Notes under the pieces: model-generated
Database searches by the model: none
Told to the model about the DNA's origin: nothing
The model's input: only the letters and a program-made list of their open reading frames with translations
Part shown: in pieces, positions 1-8,423 of the stretch
Position numbering within the stretch: position 1 is the stretch's first letter
How the letters are laid out: each line of letters starts with the position of its first letter
Assembly: GCF_900112445.1 (NCBI RefSeq)
Contig: NZ_FOYY01000004.1
Span: 248,001 to 312,000, forward strand
Length of the DNA: 64,000 nucleotides
Origin: Thiomicrospira sp. ALE5
Lineage (GTDB): Bacteria; Pseudomonadota; Gammaproteobacteria; Thiomicrospirales; Thiomicrospiraceae
Reading direction: 5' to 3'
Translations under genes and position numbers: made by a program

Positions 1-377
1 CGGGTAATCACGGTACAACCTTTGGCGGTAATCCACTTGCTTGTGCAGCTGGCCTGGCCGTAATAGAGACGCTTGAATATCACAACTATATTGATTTAGT
101 CGCTAAACAAGGCGCTGAATTATTAGCGGCGTTTAAAACTGCATTAGCTGACACCTCTGGCGTAGTCGATATCCGCGGCAAAGGCTATATGATCGGTATT
201 CAACTCGATCGACCTTGTGGCGATCTGGTAAAAATGGCACTTGCCGAAAAACTACTCATTAATGTCACACGCGGTGACACCGTGCGTTTGCTACCCACTT
301 TTGTGATGACGCATTCGCAATCCGAACAACTGGTAAATGGCCTAACCAAACTCATCAAGGCTTTTCTAACTCAATAA
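1..377 (+). CDS. argD: Acetylornithine aminotransferase, C-terminal part (5' end outside window)
   Basis: This is the C-terminal end of a class III, PLP-dependent aminotransferase. In arginine synthesis ArgD converts N-acetylglutamate semialdehyde to N-acetylornithine in the cytosol. The frame is open from base 3 and begins with residues GNHGTTFGGNPLACAAGLAV, the conserved segment that follows the PLP lysine in ArgD. The lysine itself lies before the window. The tail RGDTVRLLPTFVMT also matches the ArgD C-terminus. The stop is six bases before argF, so the two are very likely one operon. Other class III aminotransferases (astC, gabT) look similar, but the argF neighbour favours argD. Confidence 0.9.
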   Translation, partial: GNHGTTFGGNPLACAAGLAVIETLEYHNYIDLVAKQGAELLAAFKTALADTSGVVDIRGKGYMIGIQLDRPCGDLVKMALAEKLLINVTRGDTVRLLPTFVMTHSQSEQLVNGLTKLIKAFLTQ

Positions 378-383
378 TTATTT

Positions 384-1301
384 ATGACTATTCAACATTT
401 CCTAACGCTGCAAAGTTTCAATGCCGAACAACTTCATGCTTTACTTTTGCGTGGCATTGAACTCAAAGCCATGCAACACGCAGGCGAAATTCATGAGCCG
501 CTAAAAAATAAAACCCTAGCGATGATTTTTGAAAAAGCTTCGACTCGCACACGTATCTCGTTTGAAATTGGGATGACGCAGCTCGGTGGCCACGCGTTAT
601 TTCTGTCTCCGCGCGATACCCAACTCGGTCGTGGTGAGCCAATTGAAGACAGTGCGCGAGTCATTTCCAGTATGGTCGATGGCATTATGGTTAGAACCTT
701 TGAGCATAGCATTGTCGAAACCATGGCGGAGTTTTCATCGGTACCGGTTATTAATGCTCTTACCGATGATTTCCATCCTTGTCAACTGCTGGCTGACATG
801 CAAACCTATTATGAAGCACGCGGCTCCATCCAAGGTAAAACCGTGGTATGGATTGGTGATGGTAATAATATGTGCCAGTCTTATATCAATGCCGCACAAC
901 TTTATGACTTTAAATTACGTGTTGCCTGCCCAAAAGGTTTTGAACCCCGTGCTGATTTATTAGCGATGGCAAAAGATCGCGTTGAAATTATTCGTGACCC
1001 AATGGATGCCGCAGAAAATGCCGATTTGATTGTGACGGATGTTTGGGCAAGCATGGGGCAGGAAGATGAACAGCGTTTAAGAAAACAAGCGCTATCCCGC
1101 TACCGCGTAACCCAAGCCATAATGGACCGTGCAGATAAGGATGCACTCTTTATGCACTGCTTGCCGGCACATCGCGGCGAAGAAGTGACCGCAGAAGTGA
1201 TTGATGGACAGCAGAGTATCGTTTGGCAAGAGGCAGAAAATCGCCTACACGCCCAAAAAGCCCTGCTTGAAACCTTGATGGCAAACCCCAAAACCCATTA
1301 G
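384..1301 (+). CDS. argF: Ornithine carbamoyltransferase
   Basis: This cytosolic enzyme joins carbamoyl phosphate and ornithine to give citrulline, the sixth step of arginine synthesis. At 305 residues it has the usual family length. The carbamoyl-phosphate loop STRTR lies near residue 54. HPCQ near residue 130 and the ornithine-site segments DVWASMGQE and [13 protein letters not shown] follow in the expected order. The HCLP cysteine marks it as an OTCase rather than an aspartate carbamoyltransferase. It starts at the ATG six bases after argD. It converges with recR across a 12-base gap in which I see no terminator. Confidence 0.96.
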   Translation: MTIQHFLTLQSFNAEQLHALLLRGIELKAMQHAGEIHEPLKNKTLAMIFEKASTRTRISFEIGMTQLGGHALFLSPRDTQLGRGEPIEDSARVISSMVDGIMVRTFEHSIVETMAEFSSVPVINALTDDFHPCQLLADMQTYYEARGSIQGKTVVWIGDGNNMCQSYINAAQLYDFKLRVACPKGFEPRADLLAMAKDRVEIIRDPMDAAENADLIVTDVWASMGQEDEQRLRKQALSRYRVTQAIMDRADKDALFMHCLPAHRGEEVTAEVIDGQQSIVWQEAENRLHAQKALLETLMANPKTH

Positions 1302-1313
1302 GGCTATCTAGGC

Positions 1314-1916
1314 TTATTCTTCAATAGTTTTGCGGCCACTAAATGCAAATGATAGGGTCGCACTATCCACATACTCTAACTCGCCGCCCATTGGTAACCC
1401 CTGAGCTAATCGACTTACCGCGACACCTTGCTGTGCCGCAAGCTGTGCTATATAGTCCGCTGTGGTGCGGCCTTCCAAGGTAGGGTTCGTCGCCAATATG
1501 AGCTCGGTGACCTCGCCTTCTGCTAATCGCGCGGTTAATTGTTCTAAGCCTAATTCTTTGGGGCCAATACCATCAATGGGTGATAAATGCCCCATTAATA
1601 CAAAGTACAAACCCTGGTAAACCCCGGTTTGTTCAATTGACATCAGGTCACTAGGCGACTCCACAACACACAATTGGTGACGTTGTCGCCGCGCTGAACG
1701 ACACAAGTGGCAAATAGGTTCCTCAGTGAGAGTTCGACAGGACTGGCAACGCCCTACTTTTTCACGCGCTTGATGCAAACTTTGCTCCAATTGTCGCGCC
1801 GCATCGGGATTGCGTTCAAGCAGGTGTAATGCCATACGCTGCGCTGATTTGGGACCCACACCCGGCAGGGCACGTAGGCTATCAATTAAATTTTGGATCA
1901 AGGGTGAATAGTGCAT
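1314..1916 (-). CDS. recR: Recombination mediator protein RecR
   Basis: RecR works with RecF and RecO to load RecA on gapped DNA during recombinational repair. The 200-residue length is standard. An N-terminal helix-hairpin-helix (LRALPGVGPKSAQRMA) is followed by a four-cysteine zinc finger, CQSCRTLTEEPICHLC, near residue 57. The Toprim domain starts at LCVVESPSDL, with conserved acidic residues, and ends near the GGELEYVD segment. It lies 20 bases downstream of ybaB, which follows dnaX. The dnaX-ybaB-recR order is conserved in many proteobacteria. Confidence 0.97.
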   Translation of the reverse strand: MHYSPLIQNLIDSLRALPGVGPKSAQRMALHLLERNPDAARQLEQSLHQAREKVGRCQSCRTLTEEPICHLCRSARRQRHQLCVVESPSDLMSIEQTGVYQGLYFVLMGHLSPIDGIGPKELGLEQLTARLAEGEVTELILATNPTLEGRTTADYIAQLAAQQGVAVSRLAQGLPMGGELEYVDSATLSFAFSGRKTIEE

Positions 1917-1936
1917 GGCTCAATCACTTAACCTGC

Positions 1937-2266
1937 TTAAAACGGAAACTTCATACCGCCTGGCAAATTCATGCCCTGGGTTAGCCCACCCATTTTTTCC
2001 TGCGAAGTGTCTTCTACACGACGTACCGCTGAGTTAACCGCAGCGGCAATAAGGTCTTCTAACATTTCACGGTCATCCATCAGGGTTTCATCAATATTGA
2101 CGGCAACTAACTCGTGTTTGCCAGTCATCGTGACACTGACTAGGCCGCCACCCGCTTCACCCACCACTTCCATTTTGGCGATTTCTGCTTGCGCTTGCTC
2201 CATGTTCTTTTGCATTTCCTGCGCTTGCTTCATCAAATTTCCTAAACCGGCTTTGCCACCAAACAT
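1937..2266 (-). CDS. ybaB: YbaB/EbfC family nucleoid-associated protein
   Basis: This small DNA-binding protein forms dimers and coats the nucleoid; its exact role is unsettled. The N-terminus [19 protein letters not shown] and the coiled, glutamine-rich helix after it are typical. So is the central [20 protein letters not shown] strand region. I start at the ATG at 2266, which gives 109 residues, because a GAGG motif sits eight bases upstream. The in-frame ATG at 2272 is only two bases from the same motif. It lies between dnaX and recR, its classical place. Confidence 0.94.
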   Translation of the reverse strand: MFGGKAGLGNLMKQAQEMQKNMEQAQAEIAKMEVVGEAGGGLVSVTMTGKHELVAVNIDETLMDDREMLEDLIAAAVNSAVRRVEDTSQEKMGGLTQGMNLPGGMKFPF

Positions 2267-2320
2267 AGTCATGTCCTCTTGTAAGTTAATGTTTAAATCT
2301 ATTTAAAATGCTGACTTTAA

Positions 2321-4120
2321 TTAATAAGTCACTTTTAATGTTTTGGGTAAACGCGTCATACCAATCGTCTGTTCTAAAAATGATACCGATGGATCATGCA
2401 TTAATTCATCTGTTAATGCAGCTTGTTGTTGTTGCTGCTGATCCTGCGCGAGCTGAGCAGGCGTTTTACCCTGCCAAGGCTCATCAACCCGATAAAGCGT
2501 AATATTAGGGTTAATCTTATCATGCACCAATTTTTGCAGATTCTGCCATGCCACTTGATTGTTGGCCTGCAATTGCATGGCATCTAATGCAAGCCACCAA
2601 CCCTGTGCATCTCGCTTAATCCAGCAGGCCTGCTGCGCTAGCGCAAGCGTCATACCGGTAGGCTGCAACTGAGTAATCATCGCCATCCAACTGTCTAGAT
2701 CTGCGACTAGGGTTGAATCATCCTCTAGTGGCTGCGGTTGAGCAATAAGCGGCTCAATAGCGGCATCATCCATTTTTGGTTTTGGAGTCGCGCTGGTTTC
2801 ATCCGCCAAACCTTGTCGCTGCTGAATCTTAGCCATGCGGGCTTTTAGCGCTGGAAAAGCATCCAATTCCAACGCGGGCCTCGGCTCAGTGATTTGCGGC
2901 GGTCTGTTTATTGGCACTTCAGCCTCTGGAACCTCCTTAACATGACTTGATAACGGTCTGGTTTGTATCTGACTGGGCTGTGAATGACTCGGTTCTGGCT
3001 GGCTGGACGCTGACTGACCAGATTGAGCACTAGGGTCAACAGGTTTAAACGCAAACATCCGCAACAGCATCATTTCAAAGCCCATGCGAAAATCGGGTGC
3101 CAAGCGAATATCCTGTTGCGCACGCAGTCCAATTTGATACCAAACCTGAAGCTTGGCCGGATCAATTTGTGCCGCCCAGTCCTGCAACTGCGTAGTGGTT
3201 AAATCGCCACTATCCAAGGCTTCACCCAAAAACTGAGTTTGCGCGAGCTGATGAAAACTGGCTAACAATTGATTCAACAAGGCTAGATAGTCTACACCCA
3301 TAGCAGCTAAGTTAACCAACAGCGTTTTAAGAGCGCTAGCATCACTAGACTCTAGTACGCTGAGCACTTCCTGGACCTGGTGTGGACTGACTAACCCCAG
3401 CATCGCCTGCACGGCTTGCTGAGTTAACTGACCCGCACAATAGGCAATCGCCTGATCTAACAAACTCAAGGCATCACGCGCCGACCCATCGGCGGCTTTG
3501 GCAATCAGCGCCAGCGCGCCCGGCTCAAACTCGATTTGCTCTGCGCTTAAAATCATGGCTAAATGCTGTTCAAGCTGTACTGTAGTTAAACGCAATAAAT
3601 TAAATTGTAAACAGCGAGATAACACGGTGATTGGGAGTTTATGAGGCTCGGTTGTCGCTAATAAAAACTTGACGTGGGATGGCGGCTCTTCCAACGTTTT
3701 TAACAAGGCATTGAAACTGCTTTTTGAGAGCATGTGCACTTCGTCGATCAAGTAGACCTTAAAACGACCTTGAGTCGGCGCATATTGGACATTATCCAAA
3801 ATCTCACGGGTATCTTCAACCTTGGTACGCGAGGCCGCATCCACTTCAATTAAATCCACAAAACGGCCTTGGTCAATCGCTACACACGCCGAGCATTGGC
3901 CACAAGGATGCGCGGTTGGGCCCTGCTCGCAATTGAGTGCCTTGGCAAAAATACGGGCAATAGTGGTTTTTCCCACGCCGCGCGTACCAGTAAACAGATA
4001 AGCATGATGGACACGTTGCTGCTCAAGTGCATTACTTAATGCTTGCATCACATGGGTTTGTCCCACCAATTCACTAAATTTTTTAGGTCGCCACTTTCGG
4101 GCAAGAACTTGATACGACAT
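2321..4120 (-). CDS. dnaX: DNA polymerase III subunit gamma/tau
   Basis: DnaX is the clamp-loader ATPase that also holds the replicative polymerase cores together. The N-terminal AAA+ domain shows Walker A GTRGVGKTT near residue 45. Next comes a zinc-binding Cys cluster (CEQGPTAHPCGQCSAC) and then Walker B LIDEVHML. Domain III and a long Gln/Ser/Pro linker (about residues 365-470) precede the C-terminal tau domain. I looked for the A-AAA-AAG slippage heptamer that makes gamma in E. coli and found no clear equivalent near codon 430. The last 80 residues contain a glutamine run. Confidence 0.96.
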   Translation of the reverse strand: MSYQVLARKWRPKKFSELVGQTHVMQALSNALEQQRVHHAYLFTGTRGVGKTTIARIFAKALNCEQGPTAHPCGQCSACVAIDQGRFVDLIEVDAASRTKVEDTREILDNVQYAPTQGRFKVYLIDEVHMLSKSSFNALLKTLEEPPSHVKFLLATTEPHKLPITVLSRCLQFNLLRLTTVQLEQHLAMILSAEQIEFEPGALALIAKAADGSARDALSLLDQAIAYCAGQLTQQAVQAMLGLVSPHQVQEVLSVLESSDASALKTLLVNLAAMGVDYLALLNQLLASFHQLAQTQFLGEALDSGDLTTTQLQDWAAQIDPAKLQVWYQIGLRAQQDIRLAPDFRMGFEMMLLRMFAFKPVDPSAQSGQSASSQPEPSHSQPSQIQTRPLSSHVKEVPEAEVPINRPPQITEPRPALELDAFPALKARMAKIQQRQGLADETSATPKPKMDDAAIEPLIAQPQPLEDDSTLVADLDSWMAMITQLQPTGMTLALAQQACWIKRDAQGWWLALDAMQLQANNQVAWQNLQKLVHDKINPNITLYRVDEPWQGKTPAQLAQDQQQQQQAALTDELMHDPSVSFLEQTIGMTRLPKTLKVTY

Positions 4121-4212
4121 GCCATACTCTTTTTTATTTAGAGTGGAATTTTAGCATGCTAGAACCGATACTAGGCAGAAGAACAACAGAAAAAATAATA
4201 TAGAAAATAAGG

Positions 4213-4326
4213 AGGTGGCAGCACTACCCGCCTGACCTCGGCACCCGCAGCCACTGGTACCGTTGCTTCCTTCCGGACCTGGCGGGGTTCCCAGCTTAGC
4301 GTCGCGAGGGGACGAATAGCACTACC
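4213..4326 (-). ncRNA. ffs: Small bacterial signal recognition particle RNA (4.5S RNA)
   Basis: On the minus strand the sequence contains GGTCCGGAAGGAAGCAAC (within 4262-4280). This is the universally conserved apical loop of SRP RNA that binds the Ffh M domain. The flanking arms can fold into one long hairpin: GGTAGTGC at the 5' side pairs imperfectly with GTGCTGCCACC at the 3' side. The ends are estimated from this pairing. They give about 114 nt, the length of E. coli 4.5S RNA. A T-rich tract follows the 3' end and could act in termination. A strong sigma70-type promoter lies about 50 bases upstream. Confidence 0.93.
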
Positions 4327-4343
4327 ATATTGAAATACGCTGA

Positions 4344-4374
4344 GGCGCAAAGTTAGTCACCTAACTTGCGCGCC
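4344..4374 (-). repeat. Near-perfect inverted repeat between the SRP RNA promoter and gene
   Basis: The arms GGCGC..AAGTTAG and CTAACTT.GCGCC surround a GTGA loop, starting one base after the -10 box. The element could be an operator or the folded 5' leader of the primary transcript. No T-run follows it, so it is not a standard terminator for glgP. Confidence 0.55.
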
Positions 4375-4403
4375 ATTGTAGCAGAATTTGACACCTTGTC
4401 CAA
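4375..4403 (-). promoter_or_regulatory. Sigma70-type promoter for the SRP RNA
   Basis: On the minus strand a -35 element TTGGAC (4398-4403) is followed by a 17-base spacer and a -10 element TACAAT (4375-4380). Spacing is optimal, and the match to TTGACA/TATAAT is four and five of six. It points at the SRP RNA, the first gene downstream. Confidence 0.7.
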
Positions 4404-4432
4404 TGCAATCGCAACAGGACCAGCTACAGCGA

Positions 4433-6931
4433 TTAACTTATTGTTACGGGCGTTAAATGCCAAATATCGTCGTTATACTGCTGCATGGTACGGTCCGTAG
4501 AGAACATCCCGCTGCGCGCAGAGTTAACGATACTCATTTTCACCCAGGCCTGCTGATCTTGATAAGCCTGTGCCACGCGCGCTTGCGCATCGACATAGCT
4601 ACGGAAATCTGCCAAGGTCATCCAAGGATCATGCGGTGCCATGAAACTGGCTATTAACCCATCAAACAAACCTGGCTCAAGTGGGTTAAAATGGCCTGAA
4701 CGCAAGAGTTCAACCACCCCAGCTAACTCAGCATCCGCGTCGATATAACTTTGCGGGTAATACTCGCCCAAATTGGCTTGTACCTCATGCGCACGTAAAC
4801 CAAACAAGAAGAAATTATCATCTCCAACGGCTTCACGGATTTCAACGTTCGCGCCATCCAGAGTACCAATGGTAATCGCGCCGTTCATCATAAATTTCAT
4901 GTTGCCCGTACCTGACGCTTCTTTACCTGCGGTTGAAATCTGCTCCGACAAATCCGCCGCTGGACAAATCACTTCCATCGTCGATACGCGGTAGTTGGGA
5001 ATAAACACCACTTTTAATTTATCGCCGATATCAGGATCGTTATTGACCATCATGGCAATATTGTTGATTAATTTAATAATCGTTTTCGCCATCGCATAAC
5101 CCGGCGCGGCTTTACCACCAAAGATAATCACCCGATTGGTCCAGTTTTGAGTAGTGCCCATTTTTAACTGGCGATATAAATGAATCGCATGCAGCGCATT
5201 TAGCAACTGACGCTTGTATTCATGAATACGTTTTACTTGAACATCAAATAACGCGTTGCTACTCACATGAACGCCCACTTCTTTGGCAATCAAGTCCGCA
5301 AAACGCTGTTTATTGGCCTGTTTAATCTCAAACCAGGCCTGCTGAAACACGGGATTATCGACCTGTTTTTCAAGCGCAGACAATTGGTTTAAATCCGTAA
5401 TCCAGTCTTCACTGCCTAATGTTTTGGTAATCAAACCACTCAAACCAGGATTGCAGGCGGCCAACCAACGACGCTGCGTTACCCCATTGGTTTTGTTATT
5501 AAACTTATGCGGCCAGAGCTGATAAAAATCATTAAACAAGCCTTCTTTCAGCAATTCAGAGTGCAATGCGGCCACACCATTGACCGAAAAGCTACCGACT
5601 ATGGCTAGATAGGCCATGCGAACCATGCCATGCTCATCAAACAATGAAAGGTCACGAACTTTGTCGGTACGACCCGGCCACTTATTGGCGACTTCAATTA
5701 GAAAACGACGATTAATCTCTTCAATGATCTGTAGCGGACGCGGTAATAACCGCGCCATTAGATGCCGCGACCATTTCTCTAAGGCCTCTGGTAATAAGGT
5801 ATGGTTGGTGTAGGCCATAGTTTGCGTAGTGATGGACCAAGCCTGCTCCCAAGACAAATGATGCTCGTCTAACAACAAGCGCATTAACTCAGCCACCGCT
5901 AAACTAGGATGGGTATCATTAAGCTGGAAAACATTAAACTTAGCAAACTCAGTAAAATCATTGCCGTGTGAATAAGTCCATTGAGCAACCACATCTTGCA
6001 AGGAGGCTGAAACTAAGAAATATTGCTGGCGTAAACGCAACTCTTTACCGTTCTCGCTCGAGTCATTAGGGTAGAGTACCATCGTCAGGTTTTCGGCCGC
6101 CTGCTTTTCGGCCACCGCCTCAAAATAGGAGCCAGCATTGAATGCACTGAGCTTAAATGCTTCTGGCGCTTCAGCATGCCATAAACGTAACGAATTGACG
6201 ACATGATTTTTGTAGCCAGGTACTGGCACATCAAAAGGCACCGCGAGGATTTCTTCATAACCGTCCCAATGCACTCTTAATTCGCCATTTTCGAGATGAT
6301 GGGTATGACAATTACCCCCAAATTTAATCGTTCTGGCATATTCACGACGTTGCGACTCCCACGGATAATCACCATGACCTAACCAATGATCAGGTGCTTC
6401 AATTTGGAAGCCCTGCTCAATCATTTGGCGAAACATACCATACTCATAGCGCAGACCATAGCCCATCACCGGTAAACCTAGGGTTGCACAACTATCCACA
6501 AAGCAAGCCGCTAAACGCCCTAGCCCGCCGTTGCCTAAGCCAGCATCAATTTCCTGTTGCTCAATTTCTTCATAGGCCAGACCCAAATCATCCAGTGCTT
6601 CTTTAACAGGGTGATCTAAACCCAGATTCAACAAGTTGTTGCGCAATGAGCGCCCCATTAAAAACTCCATCGACAAATAATAGGCGCGCTTGGTCGGGTT
6701 TTGATTGTAGGTTTGCCAGGTTTTTTTCCAGTTTTGCATCAAACGATCCCGCACCACATACGCCAAGGCGTTAAGTTGGTATTCGGGACTTGAGGGCAAT
6801 TCGCGCCCCAAGTTGTTTTCTAAATAATGCAAAAACGCCTGTTCTAATCCTGCCTTATCGTTAGGTAAAGCAGGTTGCTTAACAGCCGCCTTTTTAGCTT
6901 TTGACGGGGCTTTGCTTGTTTTAGTGACCAT
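4433..6931 (-). CDS. glgP: Glycogen phosphorylase
   Basis: This PLP-dependent glycosyltransferase (GT35) releases glucose-1-phosphate from glycogen ends. At 832 residues it has normal length. A short Lys/Ala-rich N-terminal tail (residues 1-18) precedes the family core. Diagnostic segments are YLSMEFLMGRSLRNNL, GNGGLGRLAACF, KVVFIPNYRVS, and EASGTGNMKFMMNGA, whose lysine carries PLP. The start overlaps the end of glgA by 11 bases, so the two are translationally coupled. It is the last gene of the glycogen cluster, with no clear terminator after it. Confidence 0.97.
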   Translation of the reverse strand: MVTKTSKAPSKAKKAAVKQPALPNDKAGLEQAFLHYLENNLGRELPSSPEYQLNALAYVVRDRLMQNWKKTWQTYNQNPTKRAYYLSMEFLMGRSLRNNLLNLGLDHPVKEALDDLGLAYEEIEQQEIDAGLGNGGLGRLAACFVDSCATLGLPVMGYGLRYEYGMFRQMIEQGFQIEAPDHWLGHGDYPWESQRREYARTIKFGGNCHTHHLENGELRVHWDGYEEILAVPFDVPVPGYKNHVVNSLRLWHAEAPEAFKLSAFNAGSYFEAVAEKQAAENLTMVLYPNDSSENGKELRLRQQYFLVSASLQDVVAQWTYSHGNDFTEFAKFNVFQLNDTHPSLAVAELMRLLLDEHHLSWEQAWSITTQTMAYTNHTLLPEALEKWSRHLMARLLPRPLQIIEEINRRFLIEVANKWPGRTDKVRDLSLFDEHGMVRMAYLAIVGSFSVNGVAALHSELLKEGLFNDFYQLWPHKFNNKTNGVTQRRWLAACNPGLSGLITKTLGSEDWITDLNQLSALEKQVDNPVFQQAWFEIKQANKQRFADLIAKEVGVHVSSNALFDVQVKRIHEYKRQLLNALHAIHLYRQLKMGTTQNWTNRVIIFGGKAAPGYAMAKTIIKLINNIAMMVNNDPDIGDKLKVVFIPNYRVSTMEVICPAADLSEQISTAGKEASGTGNMKFMMNGAITIGTLDGANVEIREAVGDDNFFLFGLRAHEVQANLGEYYPQSYIDADAELAGVVELLRSGHFNPLEPGLFDGLIASFMAPHDPWMTLADFRSYVDAQARVAQAYQDQQAWVKMSIVNSARSGMFSTDRTMQQYNDDIWHLTPVTIS

Positions 6932-8423
6932 GTGATAACTCCTGAAGGTATAGATTTAAATACGCCTGCGCACTGGTTTGCCAACCAGACGCGCGATTCA
7001 TCCCCGTTTTTTGAATTTGTTGCCAAGTTTTTGGCTTATTATAAAGTTCAATAGCATGTTCTAGCGCCGCCGTCAGCGCGTGCGGATTTGGATCATAAAA
7101 CACAAACCCATTTGCGGTTTTATCGGCAATATGCGCAGCGGTCGCATTCACGACGGTATCGGCCAAGCCACCAGTGTGATGCACTATCGGCGGCGTACCA
7201 TAGGCCAAACTATACATTTGGTTTAATCCGCAAGGCTCAAAGCGTGAGGGCATTAAAAACATATCCGCACCGGCTTCGACCTGATGCGCTAGGGTTTCAG
7301 AATAACCCAAATGCACAAAAAGACGCTCTGGAAAACGCTGCGCCAAAGCTAAAAACGCTTGCTCATAATGCGCCATCCCCGTGCCGACCACAACCATCAT
7401 CATCTGATGTTTTGCAAGCCAGTGCGGTAATTGATCCAACACTAAATCAATCCCTTTTTGGTCAACCAACCGACCGACTAAGCCTACCAGCGGTACCTTA
7501 TCCATCGCTTCAGGTTCTGCGTGCCCTAGCAGGGTTAACAAGAGGGTTTTGTTTTTAGCCTTGGCGACCACACGGCCTTTCGCTGCCGAGTAGTTATAGG
7601 AAATATATTTATCGGTCGCCGGGTTCCACTCATGATCGTCAATACCGTTTAGAATCCCTCGCAAGCGCCCCTGTTCACTGCGCTGTTGCAGCACACCTTC
7701 TAATCCATAGGCAAATTCGGGATAACACATTTCTTTTGCATAGGTTGGACTGACGGTAGTCACCCAATCGGCATAGCGAATGCCGGCTTTAAGCATCGAC
7801 ATATAGCCATAGAATTCAATGCCATCGGGCTGCCACCAATCCCACGGCAGCCACATCGCATCAAAAAAGCTTTTAGGGAATAACCCCGCATAGGCCATGT
7901 TATGAACCGTAAAGACTGAACGAGGTGCCGCCGTTTCTAAGGTAAGCAATGCGGGTACCAGGCCTGTTTGCCAATCATTGGCATGCACCACATCTGCTTG
8001 CCAATGCAAACCAGCACGATTCATCGCCACTTCTACCACGGCTTTTGAAAAAACGCCGAATCGCTCGCCATTGTCCCACCAATCGCGACCATCTGGCGCC
8101 AAATAAGGGTTGCCAGGGCGGTTGAATAGTTCGGGAATATCAATTAGCCAGACCGGTGCTTTCAAATCTGCAACTTTAGCTTGCAGTACCCTCACTCTTA
8201 ATGTTCGATCACAGGCCCCAATATCAAACTGACTTAACACACTGACTTTATTCAGGTGATCCATCACCTGTTGATAGGCCGGCATAATGATACGCACATC
8301 TTGACCCAAAGAGACTAGTGCGTCTGGCAACCCACCTGACACATCTGCTAAACCACCGGTTTTAATCAGCGGATAAACCTCAGAACTTGCAAATAAAATA
8401 CGTTGTTTCTTGGCCAACTTCAC
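6921..8423 (-). CDS. glgA: Glycogen synthase (ADP-glucose type)
   Basis: GlgA (GT5) adds glucose from ADP-glucose to the non-reducing ends of glycogen. The 500-residue length is normal. The N-terminal ADP-glucose motif KTGGLADVSGGLP lies near residue 21. HANDWQTGL marks the middle of the first Rossmann fold. The second fold has VGRLVDQKGIDL, PSRFEPCGLNQMYSLAYGT and the catalytic Glu of that segment. It begins with GTG in a TAGTG overlap with the glgB stop, a one-base overlap that implies coupling. Confidence 0.97.
   Translation of the reverse strand: MKLAKKQRILFASSEVYPLIKTGGLADVSGGLPDALVSLGQDVRIIMPAYQQVMDHLNKVSVLSQFDIGACDRTLRVRVLQAKVADLKAPVWLIDIPELFNRPGNPYLAPDGRDWWDNGERFGVFSKAVVEVAMNRAGLHWQADVVHANDWQTGLVPALLTLETAAPRSVFTVHNMAYAGLFPKSFFDAMWLPWDWWQPDGIEFYGYMSMLKAGIRYADWVTTVSPTYAKEMCYPEFAYGLEGVLQQRSEQGRLRGILNGIDDHEWNPATDKYISYNYSAAKGRVVAKAKNKTLLLTLLGHAEPEAMDKVPLVGLVGRLVDQKGIDLVLDQLPHWLAKHQMMMVVVGTGMAHYEQAFLALAQRFPERLFVHLGYSETLAHQVEAGADMFLMPSRFEPCGLNQMYSLAYGTPPIVHHTGGLADTVVNATAAHIADKTANGFVFYDPNPHALTAALEHAIELYNKPKTWQQIQKTGMNRASGWQTSAQAYLNLYLQELSHGH

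Noticed and set aside
2780-2850. Programmed -1 frameshift site in dnaX
   Set aside because: No A-AAA-AAG or close slippery heptamer with a following hairpin was found near the expected codon; only short A runs in ordinary codons.
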